From Zychaea mexicana (Eukaryota > Mucoromycota > Mucoromycetes > Mucorales > Lichtheimiaceae): a stretch of 64,000 nt of DNA. Location of the stretch: positions 124,001 through 188,000 of the forward strand of contig NW_026516700.1 in NCBI RefSeq assembly GCF_025766255.1. The letters run 5' to 3'. The notes under the pieces were generated by a model, which had not been told where the DNA came from, ran no database searches, and was given only the letters and a program-made list of their open reading frames with translations. Positions 23,355 to 33,746 of this stretch are shown piece by piece (positions within the stretch are counted from its first letter, which is position 1; each line of letters starts with the position of its first letter). The position numbers were made by a program, and so were the translations under genes.

Positions 23355-25370
23355 ATGCTGCCTCTCGAGATCTTGGAACGCATAGCATTGCATTTGCCGC
23401 GACGCGACATTTACTACTGTCTAATCGTGTGCCGGACATGGTACTTTGTCTTTCTACCATGTCTGTACCGATCGACCGAGATCAGTAGCGATGCCAACGC
23501 GTGCTCTGTCCTTCAACACGCAGACCCGTCACTGTGTCGCCGCGTACGCGAACTGGTCCTCGAGGACGGCATGTTGAGTACGCAAGGGATGCGTGACATG
23601 CGCAAAAGATGCCCGTCTCTTGATACGCTGCATTTCTGGTGGTGGCGGCCGTCGTTGTTATCGACATTGTTGGCGTTAAAGTCGCCCAGTGACTATCTTC
23701 AGGACCGCGAAGACACGGCGATCATTCAAGAAACAGCCGGCAATGTCATTTACTTTGAGTCGCCCCTGTGTGCGTTGACGGAATTCCATGGCGATCGCTT
23801 GTCTCAACTCAAACTGTCATGTCTGTCGTGGGACCCGCCGTCGATCTTTAACAACACGCCCAACGGGAGCGATTTTGATGACTGGTTACGTCGTGTTTTG
23901 ACACCCATGCCAAGTCTAAAGCAGCTCGTCATGCAAAACGTGCTCCCAACGCTCGATGTTCGCCATCTGGGTATCATCCACGCGTGTTGTCCTGCTTTGA
24001 CGCATCTCGACTCTGAAGGACCTGGCCGTATCCAATACAATGGTAGGAGCCGTCGTCATGTGTATCGTCCGGTTTTCGCAGGGGTTGTCGTTGTCAAGCT
24101 ACTGTCATTGCGGCTTGCTTATAACGGTGGATGGAGCTTCACTGCAAATGGTTGGTTGTCGTATATCGCCCATTGTTACCCCAATCTTATCGAGCTTCAT
24201 CTGGAAAACATGTCCAACAAAGCAGCATGGATTAATCCTGTAGCACCGCTCGATCAACGCTTGGCATTCCCGCACTTGCGACGCGCTCACTTGATCCGAC
24301 TTGACCTCGACTACACCACGGCTGTCCAAATCCAAGAGCACGCGCCATTATTGTACCATCTGTCGATTGTTGGCAGCTGTCGCTGGTCATCGCCAACGTC
24401 ATCATTGGTTGACAACGATAAAACTGTACCCATGGACCGATTCGATGCATTTATTGCAAACATGGGCGATGACGTTTTTCAACTCTCGGTGAGCTTACCC
24501 GAAGCCTACGATCGCCGTCTAACCATCTTTTGTCTCTGTGAAAAGCTCCGTGACTTGACACTTTGCGGCGGAGGCGAAGGCACCGCCACGCGTTGCAACA
24601 CGAACAACAACAACAACGATAGCACCAGCATCACCACGACCACTACCAGCACAAAGATCAATCTGCCAATGCTGCTCGTCACGTGCCGGGCACTACGACG
24701 ACTGACGCTGACACATATCGAACTCTCTGACGAAACATTGTGCGGACCGATCCAGTCACCCATTGAACGATTGGAGCTCCATCAAGTAACGCTGACATCG
24801 GAGAATATCAACAATGTTCTCAAATACTGCATGCATCTGACAAGTTTTACCGCGAGAAAATGCTATTGGCGAATCACCTCCATGAAAGCAGTGATCGGCG
24901 TTCAACTGCAGCTTCCACCACGCCATTTTCATTCGGTTCAGATGGACGACCAACGCATTATTTGGATGATCTCGACATATACAATCACATGGGAGCCAAT
25001 CCAAGAATACGGCTTGTTTGCTGCTCAACATCAGCATCATGTCAACAATAGTACGGTGGGTCATCGCCGATGGTTACGCATCATGACCAGCTTGGAGCAA
25101 GAGACAAAGCTTGTTAAACGACAACCGCAACCTGTCACAATAAGCAAACTTGTCGAATTGCCACCTGGTAGTATGGAGCCATTACTACAGACATCGTACG
25201 ATGACGTCTTGAGGATGCACACAGCTACGAACGACTCTTCCACTACCACTACTGCTGCTGCTGCTATTAATGATCATAGCAGCTGTATAGCCAAGCGAGG
25301 TGGATTTATGATGATATCATTTACGAATATCAAACATATCGCCCTCAATGGCCTCGCTGTACAAAGTTAA
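23355..25370 (+). CDS. F-box / leucine-rich-repeat protein (paralogue 2)
   Basis: Single-exon gene of 671 aa, starting at the ATG of M-L-P-L-E-I-L-E-R-I, which opens the F-box directly. Residues 1-45 carry R-R-D-I-Y-Y-C and V-C-R-T-W, the Skp1-binding F-box core. Leucine-rich segments follow (for example L-R-R-L-T-L-T-H-I-E-L and I-E-R-L-E-L-H-Q-V-T-L). An Asn/Thr/Ser-rich low-complexity insert lies near residue 420. It shares its N-terminal 100 residues and overall plan with the gene at 892-2841, but sequence divergence in the repeats implies different substrates. Expected to act as the substrate receptor of an SCF ubiquitin ligase. Confidence 0.82.
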   Translation: MLPLEILERIALHLPRRDIYYCLIVCRTWYFVFLPCLYRSTEISSDANACSVLQHADPSLCRRVRELVLEDGMLSTQGMRDMRKRCPSLDTLHFWWWRPSLLSTLLALKSPSDYLQDREDTAIIQETAGNVIYFESPLCALTEFHGDRLSQLKLSCLSWDPPSIFNNTPNGSDFDDWLRRVLTPMPSLKQLVMQNVLPTLDVRHLGIIHACCPALTHLDSEGPGRIQYNGRSRRHVYRPVFAGVVVVKLLSLRLAYNGGWSFTANGWLSYIAHCYPNLIELHLENMSNKAAWINPVAPLDQRLAFPHLRRAHLIRLDLDYTTAVQIQEHAPLLYHLSIVGSCRWSSPTSSLVDNDKTVPMDRFDAFIANMGDDVFQLSVSLPEAYDRRLTIFCLCEKLRDLTLCGGGEGTATRCNTNNNNNDSTSITTTTTSTKINLPMLLVTCRALRRLTLTHIELSDETLCGPIQSPIERLELHQVTLTSENINNVLKYCMHLTSFTARKCYWRITSMKAVIGVQLQLPPRHFHSVQMDDQRIIWMISTYTITWEPIQEYGLFAAQHQHHVNNSTVGHRRWLRIMTSLEQETKLVKRQPQPVTISKLVELPPGSMEPLLQTSYDDVLRMHTATNDSSTTTTAAAAINDHSSCIAKRGGFMMISFTNIKHIALNGLAVQS

Positions 25371-26481
25371 CGACAACTTTCCTCCAATTCCCCTTTTACA
25401 TTAACTCCTCCATCAGTGTAAGTTGCTTTTTATTTGCTCCAATGTGTCGTTGCCTTTCCTTTTTTTGTGTGTAAGCTGTTGTAAAAAAAATATTCTAATT
25501 TTTCTCCTTTGCTTTTTTGCAAGGTGCATCTATTACTTTTCCCTTGTCATGTACAAACTATCATATCACACACAGTACATAGCATGCTGCTGTTGATTTT
25601 GCTGCATCTTGGTTAATTTGTCGCACAGAAACAGGTAAACAGAGCTGCAATACTTTGAAATGGCTAAAAAAAGAAAACTGAGTGCTCTGTTTGTGTTGAT
25701 AGTGTAGGTAGTACAGCATGTGCTTGTTTTGTTTTTTTCAGGTGCATATGCAGCCTTATCGTGTATGCATGTATATTTGTGTGAGAATAAAGCATGCTTG
25801 ATTTGTTATTATGTCATACAAGGGAGTTATATTTTTCTCAAAGAATGGTTGACGATCTCGGTCGAAATTTCCTATGCTTCTGCTTCAAAGATGATATGAA
25901 GTGCGCGAAACCGTATTTTACCTGAGCGACAAACATGGTGCACGTTTAAATAATGTTGGAGGCTGAAAGAAGGGGTGCTCAGCTTCAAGTGAATGGAAAC
26001 CCCAATGGCCCCGAGAAACGGGCCGTTTTCTCTAAAAGTCTTTGTTTACATTTTTAAAATCGTTGTCCATATACTGGTGCCGTATTATCTTTTTTGTCGT
26101 TCACTTTGCTCAGTTGCCAAATTAGGTCTAAAGACAATCCGTGCATTGTCGTAGTGTTACAGTGGACAACACATGTGAAAAAAAAAACCTGCCAACTTAT
26201 CCGTAATTATTATTCACCAATACCGACCGCTAGTATGTACTCCTCCATACTCGATGTAATATATCCAATTAAAGAGGAAAAACACTCTGTAGTGCCACCT
26301 AGAAAAATGAAGATAAAGTGGATATTTTTGATTGTGATGAGATAAAAGCAAATAGATTATCATCAATTACTTTTTTTACTTGAAAGTATACAATGGCTTC
26401 CAATCACTCCATCTCATTAATAGATATTTTCGAGTTTGCAGCCACTGAGCACAACTGCACCTGAAAGAGGTTAATTATAAG
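25371..26481. other. AT-rich intergenic DNA
   Basis: No coherent gene. It contains the 3' UTR of the F-box gene and T-rich stretches. A short LRR-like phrase in a different frame near 26425-26460 (minus strand, V-L-S-G-C-K-L-E-N-I) looks like an extension of the relic next to it. Confidence 0.45.
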
Positions 26482-26907
26482 TCATACAACCAATTCAACA
26501 TCAGGAGAGGGGGGGGGTCTTGCTGAATTAGTTACTCTGGGCACTATTTTCATGCGATACTCTACAGCGTTATCTGTAATTGCCCGTGTACACCATTTGA
26601 TTTTCAAGTGCTCTAGACTTCTTGTTGCTGCCTCCGATGCAAAAAAAAACACAATCCCGGCGTCGGTTATGTTGTCAAGGTCAAACAAATTCGATGCATC
26701 GTACTGTATCTACAGTACTTTGCTAAGCCTGATGACCAGTATGTCGTTTGTGACCATACCCATCTTGTCCAAGTAGAGATATTCCAGTGATGACGATCCT
26801 GATGTCGCCCTATTCTTCTGCTTATTGCTGCTATTGCGAAGTGTTTTAATGAAATTGCGTAAACCGGATTCTGTCACGTATTTGCAATATGTAATTGCCA
26901 GTTGCGG
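26482..26907 (-). pseudogene. Relic of a leucine-rich-repeat (AMN1/F-box-like) gene
   Basis: On the minus strand one frame reads as successive cysteine-type leucine-rich repeats: L-A-I-T-Y-C-K-Y-V-T-E-S-G-L, then S-L-E-Y-L-Y-L-D-K-M-G-M-V-T, then N-I-T-D-A-G-I, then S-L-E-H-L-K-I-K-W-C. It is interrupted by an in-frame TAG at 26710-26712, begins right after a TGA at 26908-26910, and has no start codon or F-box upstream. This is the repeat style of Amn1 and F-box/LRR proteins, unlike the two F-box genes here. Most likely a truncated pseudogene; a short spliced exon of a missed gene is a less likely alternative. Confidence 0.5.
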
Positions 26908-27057
26908 TCAAGCGGGTGGGAAGTGGCGATATAGTGAAAGAAAGCAAAAAGGTGGTATGCCGACGAAATTTTATTTATGCAACAGCGCGCAAAACGATAG
27001 TATAAAAGAATTTTATCCATTGTAACTGTTTCATTAACAATAACAGCAGCCACAGTA

Positions 27058-29281
27058 TCATGGCTTTTGAGCATCATCTAAAACATGGCCAAACCATTGC
27101 TTTTCAGGATGTTTCCGTTCAATGCCTGGTGCCTTTTCGCACACCTTGGCCATGCGCAACAATAATGCTTCGTTCCACCACTCGCCATAGAGCTGCAAGC
27201 CGACTGGCTTGTTGTTGTAGAATCCTGCTGGTACTGTCACAGCAGGCAGTCCAGTGAAATTGGCCATTGTGACATAGACCATGCTGTGTGTCGTCTTGAC
27301 CGTATCCGACATACCATAGGCAAATGCTTTCTGTGGAAGTTCAGGGGCGGTAATGGCAGTGGTGGGCAGCAGAATCAAGTCCACCTTGTTAAACAACTGG
27401 CCAACCTGGTCCATCACTTGTGTTCGTACTTGCTGAGCCTTGTAGTAGTCTTCGGCAGTGATTTGCTCCGATATAGCCATCATCACACGGGTCGATGGCG
27501 TGTACGCCGATGTAGATTTGCCTGCTGCTGCCTGTCTTGCAAAGGTATTCATTTCTGAACAGATAGTGATAGCGTGTGCTTTTATAAAAGATAGATTTAC
27601 CGTCAATTATTTTTCAAAGTGTACGTGACCCGTTTCCTCTATTTCTTTTTAACATGTAGAAATAGTATTGCAACATACCTGCTCCAATAAGATCGATATC
27701 TGGAAGATCCACCTCCACAATCTTTGCACCAAGCTGTTCAAAGTACTTTTGGAATCGTCGAATATGAGTTAAAATGTCAGGCTCGCCGATTCTTGCTTCC
27801 CACTGCGGCACAGTCGCAATTGTAAGCCCTTCGAGACTTTCTGTGAGCTCGTATCCGCTGAGTGACACAGCCGGTTGGTACAACGAATTTGGATCCTTGT
27901 CATCTGGGCCGGCAACAATTGCATATGTCAAGGCCAAATCATCTGCTGTGGCAACAATAGGACCATAGACATCGAGCGTCTGAGTAAGAGTCACTATATC
28001 AAAAAAAGTAGTTGTTAATAATTGAAGACGATGAAAGGATGATAGTCAGAAAGTTAGCAAGTTTATCGAATGGTCGCATTTAACATGAGAGCTAAACTTA
28101 CATCCACCGGTAGAAGGGAGACGACCGAAGGTAGTCTTGAGGCCGTACAGACCACAGAAGGATGATGGAATCCTGATTTGTTATGCAGAAACTGTTAATA
28201 TTATAAACAGCGATCTTTGTATTTATTACTTACCGGACTGATCCTCCAGCATCTGCTCCAATACTGATGGGGACTAAGCCAGATGCTACGGAGCCTGAGC
28301 TTCCACCACTGGATCCACCGCATGAGCTGACCGAATCGTAAGGGTTCAACGGGGTGCCGGTATTTGGGTTTACAGTAAACACACTATATACAACGTTTTG
28401 ATAAGCAACGTGAATGAAAGTTATTATCATCATGCATAAGACTTACTCCCAGCCTAATTCTTGCATAACAGTATGACCGAGGATAATAGCACCACTCTTT
28501 CGAAGACGCTTGACTACTTCAGCATCGCACCCAGCGGGCTTCCCATCATTGATGAAAGCAGAACCACCCTTGGTCTCAAAGCCTTGGACATCCATTTCTT
28601 CCTTGATTGTGACAAATACACCATCCAATTGGCTGAGTGGGTTTCCTTGGCCGTATCTTTCAGTGGATGCTGCAGCCTGATCCAAAACACGCTTTGCATC
28701 GAATGTACGCAACCAATGTCCTTTGGGGTTTCGTTCCTCGACAATCTTGAGTAACAATTGTGCGACCTACAATCCAAATTGACGTTGAGTCAGCGGTAAT
28801 GTATGCATTGCTTTATCCCGACACACACTTCGCGTCGATATGTACCTTGGTGGGGGTAGTCTTTAGATCCTTATATGCCAGATGATAATCCCAGAACGAG
28901 TAAAAAGGCGATTTGCTTCTCGTTTCGCTGCTGAGTGTTGTCAGTGACGTTTCGGACGATGATTCCGAACTGCTGGAATGCTTATGCTTGTGCGGAATGG
29001 GCAGCAGTGTAGGCATTTCAACGAGTGTGCGATTCCGTAGATTGAACATGCGTGCATCTTTGGCAAGCTTATGTCCTACAAACGGTAACCAGTCAAGCAA
29101 GTTGGCGGCTGCGACCAGTGGTAGACCGTACAATGCAGGGGCTTCAAAAGGCTATGTAATGCTGATTATTTAATCATATGCCCAAAAAGATTATATGCCC
29201 AAAAGAATCCCGTAATACAATCGTACTGCCTATCAATGTCGAGTTTTATATGCAAGTTTATATATGTACCTTGTCACTCAT
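27058..29281 (-). CDS. Amidase-signature hydrolase (fatty-acid-amide-hydrolase-like)
   Basis: Seven exons on the minus strand (29270-29281, 28846-29151, 28447-28766, 28234-28383, 28102-28172, 27679-27993, 27058-27578) join in frame to 564 aa. The amidase signature is clear: G-G-S-S-G-G-S-S-G-S then G-A-D-A-G-G-S-V-R and F-C-G-L-Y-G-L-K. The Ser-Ser-Lys triad would be K161 (in F-V-T-I-K-E), S237 (cis-Ser) and S261 (nucleophile). The 24-residue gap between the serines equals that in mammalian FAAH. The enzyme would cleave an amide bond, substrate unknown. The first exon encodes only M-S-D-K. No signal peptide; a hydrophobic stretch near residue 12-30 (P-A-L-Y-G-L-P-L-V-A-A-A) could associate with membranes. 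Close relatives are common fungal acetamidase/FAAH-type proteins. Confidence 0.88.
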
Positions 29282-30017
29282 CGTTTTTTCGCGTAAAATA
29301 AAGAAGTGAGAGATAAAGAGGTGCTTCCCAAGAGTACAGACATATTAAACGTTGTTAAATTCCCAGGATAGTCCTAGCTCAGATATTATTTCTATTTTTT
29401 GTGTGACATGGTAAATAATGCATCTTCTGGAGTAGCCTCTGCTCCATTATCAGAAGTATCACATGTATCCTTTTTTGCGTACACTGCAATGAGAATGTGT
29501 TGTGAACGCTATCTTTTGGTGGATCACCATCATTTAGCTGATATCCGTCTTTGACGGGCAACTAAACTTTGAGATGAAAGTAAATGTACATCGTTTTTTA
29601 AAGGAGACATTATGTGGTCTGTACCTGCTTTTAGTCAAGAAAGCGCATAATTGCTCTTCAAAGAGGTTGGCAGAAGTGGACTGTCGCTTCTTTCTCTTTA
29701 GGAGAAAGTGAGTGTTAAGAACGGACATGTCTCTTCCATATCAGTCGTTCGTGCCAAGCAAGTATTCCTGTAGAAAAGTATGGTAGTTTTAAATCATAAA
29801 AGTAGAATAAGTCATACGCGATTGATATATGTAATTCGACTTGGACTGCTACGTTGGAAAAACGAAACTTGAGCGATGCTATTGCTATCAAAAGAGGCGC
29901 GATTGTTTCAAAACGCCACTGAAAAGGTTGACGTCGGAGTTTGGGGAGAGCAATTTTAAACAAAAATGGTGGCAGCTCGCGTACTTCTTCACCTCCTCTT
30001 TTATTAATTCTTCAAAG
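29282..30017. promoter_or_regulatory. Divergent promoter region between amidase and ribosomal protein uL4
   Basis: 736 bp containing the amidase promoter and the strong ribosomal-protein promoter. A pyrimidine-rich tract (about 29982-30015) sits directly upstream of the uL4 ATG, as is usual for ribosomal protein transcripts. No gene is seen. Confidence 0.5.
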
Positions 30018-31460
30018 ATGGTGAGTAGCTGCATCCATGGAGCATTGGGAGAGGGAATTGCATCGAATCGCACCCGTATATCATGATGGATCCGTTTAAT
30101 TTCTGAATGGATGGGTCCAACGGATGGATGGATGGATATGATGGAGGATGATGGATTTAATACTACTTTGGCAGTGTGGCGAGATTCAAATGGGGCCAAT
30201 GTCAGCTAATTGACGTTCTTATGCGTATTTTTATAGTCTGCTGCCAGACCCGTTATCAACGTCCACTCCGAGACCGGCAAGGGCTCCGCCTCCACTGTCC
30301 CCTTGCCCGCCGTCTTCAAGGCTCCCATCCGTCCTGACATTGTCAACTTTGTCCACACCAACATGGCCAAGAACAAGCGTCAGGCCTACGCCGTCTCCGA
30401 GAAGGCTGGTCACCAGACCTCTGCTGAGTCGTGGGGTACCGGTCGTGCTGTTGCCCGTATTCCCCGTGTTAACGGTTCTGGCACTCATCGTGCTGGTCAG
30501 GTAAGAACAAGATCCAGATTCTCGTGGATTTTTGATCTTGAAGAATTCCGTTGGTTCCTAACAATAAGAATTTTTTTTTTACCTTCCATAATTATTTAGG
30601 CTGCTTTCGGTAACATGTGCCGTAGCGGTCGTATGTTCGCCCCCACCAAGACCTGGCGCAAGTGGCACATCAAGACCAACTTGAACCAGAAGCGTTTCGC
30701 CACTGCCTCCGCTTTGGCTGCTTCTGCTTTGCCCTCGTTGGTCATGGCCCGTGGTCACCGCGTTGAGCAGATCGAGGAGGTCCCTCTTGTCGTCAGCGAT
30801 GCCGTCCAGACCTTGACCAAGACCAAGGATGCCGTTGCCCTCTTGAAGGCTTTGAACGCCTACGACGATATCGTCAAGGTCTCCAACTCCCGCAAGCTCC
30901 GTGCTGGTGTTGGTAAGATCCGTAACCGCCGTCACCGTCAGCGTCGTGGTCCCCTTGTCATCTACAACGAGGACAACGGTATCGTCAAGGCTTTCCGCAA
31001 CTTGCCCGGTGTTGAGCTTTGCAACGTTCGCCGCTTGAACTTGCTCCAGCTCGCTCCTGGTGGTCACGTCGGCCGTTTCGTCGTCTGGACCCAGAGCGCT
31101 TTCTCCCTTTTGGATGAGCTCTACGGTACCTACGAGTCCCCCGCCACCTTGAAGAAGGACTACGTCTTGCCCGCTCACATCATGACCAACCCCGATGTGA
31201 CCCGCTTGATCAACTCGGACGAAGTCCAGTCGGTTGTCCGCCCCGCTGGTGCCAAGAACAACAAGCGTCCCTTCACCCAGAAGAAGAACCCTCTTCGCAA
31301 CACCGCCGTCATGGGCCGCCTCAACCCCTACGCCAACGTCCTCCGCAAGGCCGAGAAGAAGGCTGCTGCCGGCAAGGTCGCCAAGCCCACTGCTCAGAAG
31401 AAGAAGAGTGCCAACACCGCCGCTTCCAAGCAGTTCTTGGAGACTCTCCACTCTGCTTAA
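30018..31460 (+). CDS. RPL4: 60S ribosomal protein uL4 (L4)
   Basis: Three exons: 30018-30020 (the ATG alone), 30237-30500 and 30600-31460, giving 375 aa. The protein is a core large-subunit component whose long loop lines the exit tunnel. The sequence [13 protein letters not shown] follows the initiator Met. The highly conserved [17 protein letters not shown] and [12 protein letters not shown], then [15 protein letters not shown], fix the identity. The basic Lys/Ala-rich C-terminus is typical. Codon use is strongly biased to C-ending codons, unlike the surrounding genes, which fits very high expression. Placing the start codon in its own three-base coding exon is common for ribosomal protein genes in fungi. 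Confidence 0.96.
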
Positions 31461-31799
31461 GTCTTTTGACTCCATGTCTTACGAGCGAAATAAAATGCTG
31501 CCGATATTTCTACGAGCATTGTTTTAAATTTAATCTTGCGTTTTGTTCCTTTTCATTTTTATTTGGATACGGTGTTTGCGGATTCTGGTAGTGGTTTTGA
31601 AAGTGGGCATACACTGGTTTTTGTATGTGAACTTTATGTGAGATTTGGTGATTAAACATAATTCACCATTTATATTTATTATCGATCATTATGAACTGTC
31701 CATGAAAATGCGCGAGCTTACACAGAACTCCACCAAATATTATGAACAGGATGGCTACTTCTTTTATAGTCTCGGCTGGCGAACGGGAAAGTTGGAATA
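31461..31799. other. 3' flank of uL4
   Basis: 339 bp of AT-rich sequence. It holds the uL4 3' UTR; an AATAAA-like element (AAATAAA at about 31488) lies soon after the stop codon. Confidence 0.45.
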
Positions 31800-32470
31800 G
31801 TGGCCCAAGTGGTCCTTCATTACACCAACTTGGATATCGTCCGTTACGGTTGCGGTTGCGGTCTTGTCTGTTCCACTTCGCACTATGTCAGCTCCACTCT
31901 CTCATCTCTTGAGACCGGAGACAGACTTAAATGTCAGTGCAAATCATATTCCAAAAAGAGATCACCAGCACCTCTACATATCAGCTAACAAACACAAAAA
32001 ACAACTACATCATCATCAACAACGATTGGGCAGATGGGACAAGATCTGACGTTGTGCTTGAACCAAAAAGCAATGCGCTAAACTTGCCGCCTATTATCAT
32101 TGAAAACCAGCACAATGTCAACGAGAACTTGATCAAACGGGCGACTGGATACAGCTTGCAAGCATTTAAGCGATACAGTCGCGAACCTTTACTTCTAATT
32201 ATATGCCCTTTCCTCTTTACTGACTATTCTCAAAAATGACTACACAGTTAACGCGTGAGCAGCTTGTTTCAATTTTCCTTGCTGATTTTGGGCGAAAGAA
32301 TGTCTAATCGTCTGCAAGGATAGCATTCAAGTCTGTAACACTACGACACCACTAGATCCATTTGTTATGCTTGGTCTCTTTCTTGGCGGAATGCTGTTTC
32401 CACTCGTTGCGAACAACTTACTTGGACCTGCATGGTCTGTGCGCGACGACAGAAAAGACCAGGACCTTCA
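31800..32470 (+). pseudogene. Frame-broken copy of a repetitive PD-(D/E)XK nuclease-like fungal gene
   Basis: Coding-like fragments occur in at least three frames. The best, 31931-32239, reads W-A-D-G-T-R-S-D-V-V-L-E-P then L-P-P-I-I-I-E-N-Q-H-N-V-N. An Asp followed by E-x-Q is the arrangement of PD-(D/E)XK nuclease folds. A short fragment ending L-A-D-F follows in another frame. The third, 32286-32470, begins F-W-A-K-E-C-L-I-V-C and includes P-L-D-P-F-V-M-L-G-L-F-L-G-G. It is offset by one base from the first, and the junctions hold stops rather than splice sites. I believe this resembles a multicopy hypothetical family of Mucorales, possibly from a mobile element, but that is memory, not proof. 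It ends at a good donor (GTAAGA at 32471). Confidence 0.5.
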
Positions 32471-33134
32471 GTAAGAGAGTAAGAGCGAATTGACAGGGAA
32501 GTAAAATCTGTCCACTATACAAAATACGGTAGTATTTTTTTTTTGCATCTACTATAGTAGGGCATATCGTACACCTTGTCTCATGACGTTTTCGAGTACA
32601 GTTGTTGTATATCCTCTTATCCAGAAGCGTGACGATACAGTAGACAACTGAATTTATAAGCGATCCTCACCTTATCACCATACATGTATGCTCGTCATAT
32701 GTAGCCCAGACCGCCGGGTTCGATTCATACAAGCTGCTTCTTCAAATTAATTATGTTGTTTGCTTTGCTCGTACTTATCAAACCATCTTTCCAGTAACCC
32801 CATCTGAACTTGGCTATTGCCTACATGAAGACTATCATATTGTGGAAAAACTTCTTGGTCACTTGTAACTACTAGGCTTTTTTGAAATGGATTATTAGTT
32901 AGGCATGTGTTATATGTATACATTACTAATCATTATTAAACTTTCTTCTAGCATTGATTTGATCCAGGCCCCCTGAAAAGTTCTTCTGTCGTCCAACTGT
33001 TTGGAACGTACTGCAGCTTGCTTAACCACTGTTTACATAATCAATACTATCTTCATACCTAAGAATGATGCAGAGGACTTTCAATGGTATTATGTTAATT
33101 CTTTTAACCTTAAACACCTTTTTCTTTTATTATA

Positions 33135-33746
33135 ATGCTTAGTATAAATCCAAATGATATTAATCATGTAGAATTGAAATCAAGTAGGATGGAAATTTCA
33201 CATACCTTGACGGACAACATCAAGTGGGATGGTCTTGAATTACCCGTCCGTAATCATTCAGCTGCTAGTGTTGTAAGCGAATTTGCCGGCGGTATACACG
33301 TTGGTACTTTGGCTAAGAAAACCAGCGATGAGATTAAAATGGCTACCAATGCCCGCAAAGTAGTTTACCCGAATGCTGCGTTTACCAAGAAGCTTGATCG
33401 TGCCAAAGTCCATTGTCTTCTGTACTATGGTATGCAACTCCGTTATCTATTGTTATAGATAGATATTATGCTAATCAATGCTGTAACGCACTGTTGTGTA
33501 GATATGAATTTGAGTATGGATATTTTAGTTGAAGAAAAAAACAAGTACATAAAGAAGAATCTAATGCAAGTACTGATTTTTTATAATTATTTATTAATTA
33601 CTACTAAAATCAATCCATCGAACGTGTAGATAACGCTTCCCCAAACTGAGGCTGACTTGAAGAAATTCGCAAGCCAGTTGGAATTATTATCACAATGGCG
33701 TGATACAGTGGTAAAGCATGCGGACGCTTTACAAAAAGAAGATTAA
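33135..33746 (+). CDS. Three-exon hypothetical protein, possibly the 3' part of the preceding broken gene
   Basis: Exons 33135-33429, 33502-33569 and 33630-33746 join in frame to 159 aa if the ATG at 33135 is used. Alternatively 33143 is an acceptor (AG at 33141-33142) that matches in phase the donor at 32471, so the exons could continue the broken gene upstream. Motifs include I-K-W-D-G-L-E-L-P, E-F-A-G-G-I-H-V-G-T-L-A-K-K, H-C-L-L-Y-Y-D-M-N-L and a C-terminal helical segment with L-E-L-L-S-Q-W-R-D-T-V-V. All splice sites are canonical and the frames agree, so it looks like real coding sequence. I do not recognise a domain or function. Confidence 0.55.

Noticed and set aside
30021..30236. 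Possible box C/D snoRNA in the first intron of uL4, suggested by ATGATGG and CTGA strings
   Set aside because: The C-box match is imperfect, the terminal stem is missing and GGAT repeats explain the similarity.
30579..31475. A 298-codon minus-strand frame opposite uL4
   Set aside because: It is a shadow caused by the strongly biased codon use of the ribosomal protein gene.
32690..32760. A tRNA-like T-loop string (GGGTTCGATTC) near 32720
   Set aside because: No acceptor stem, D-arm or anticodon stem could be folded around it.
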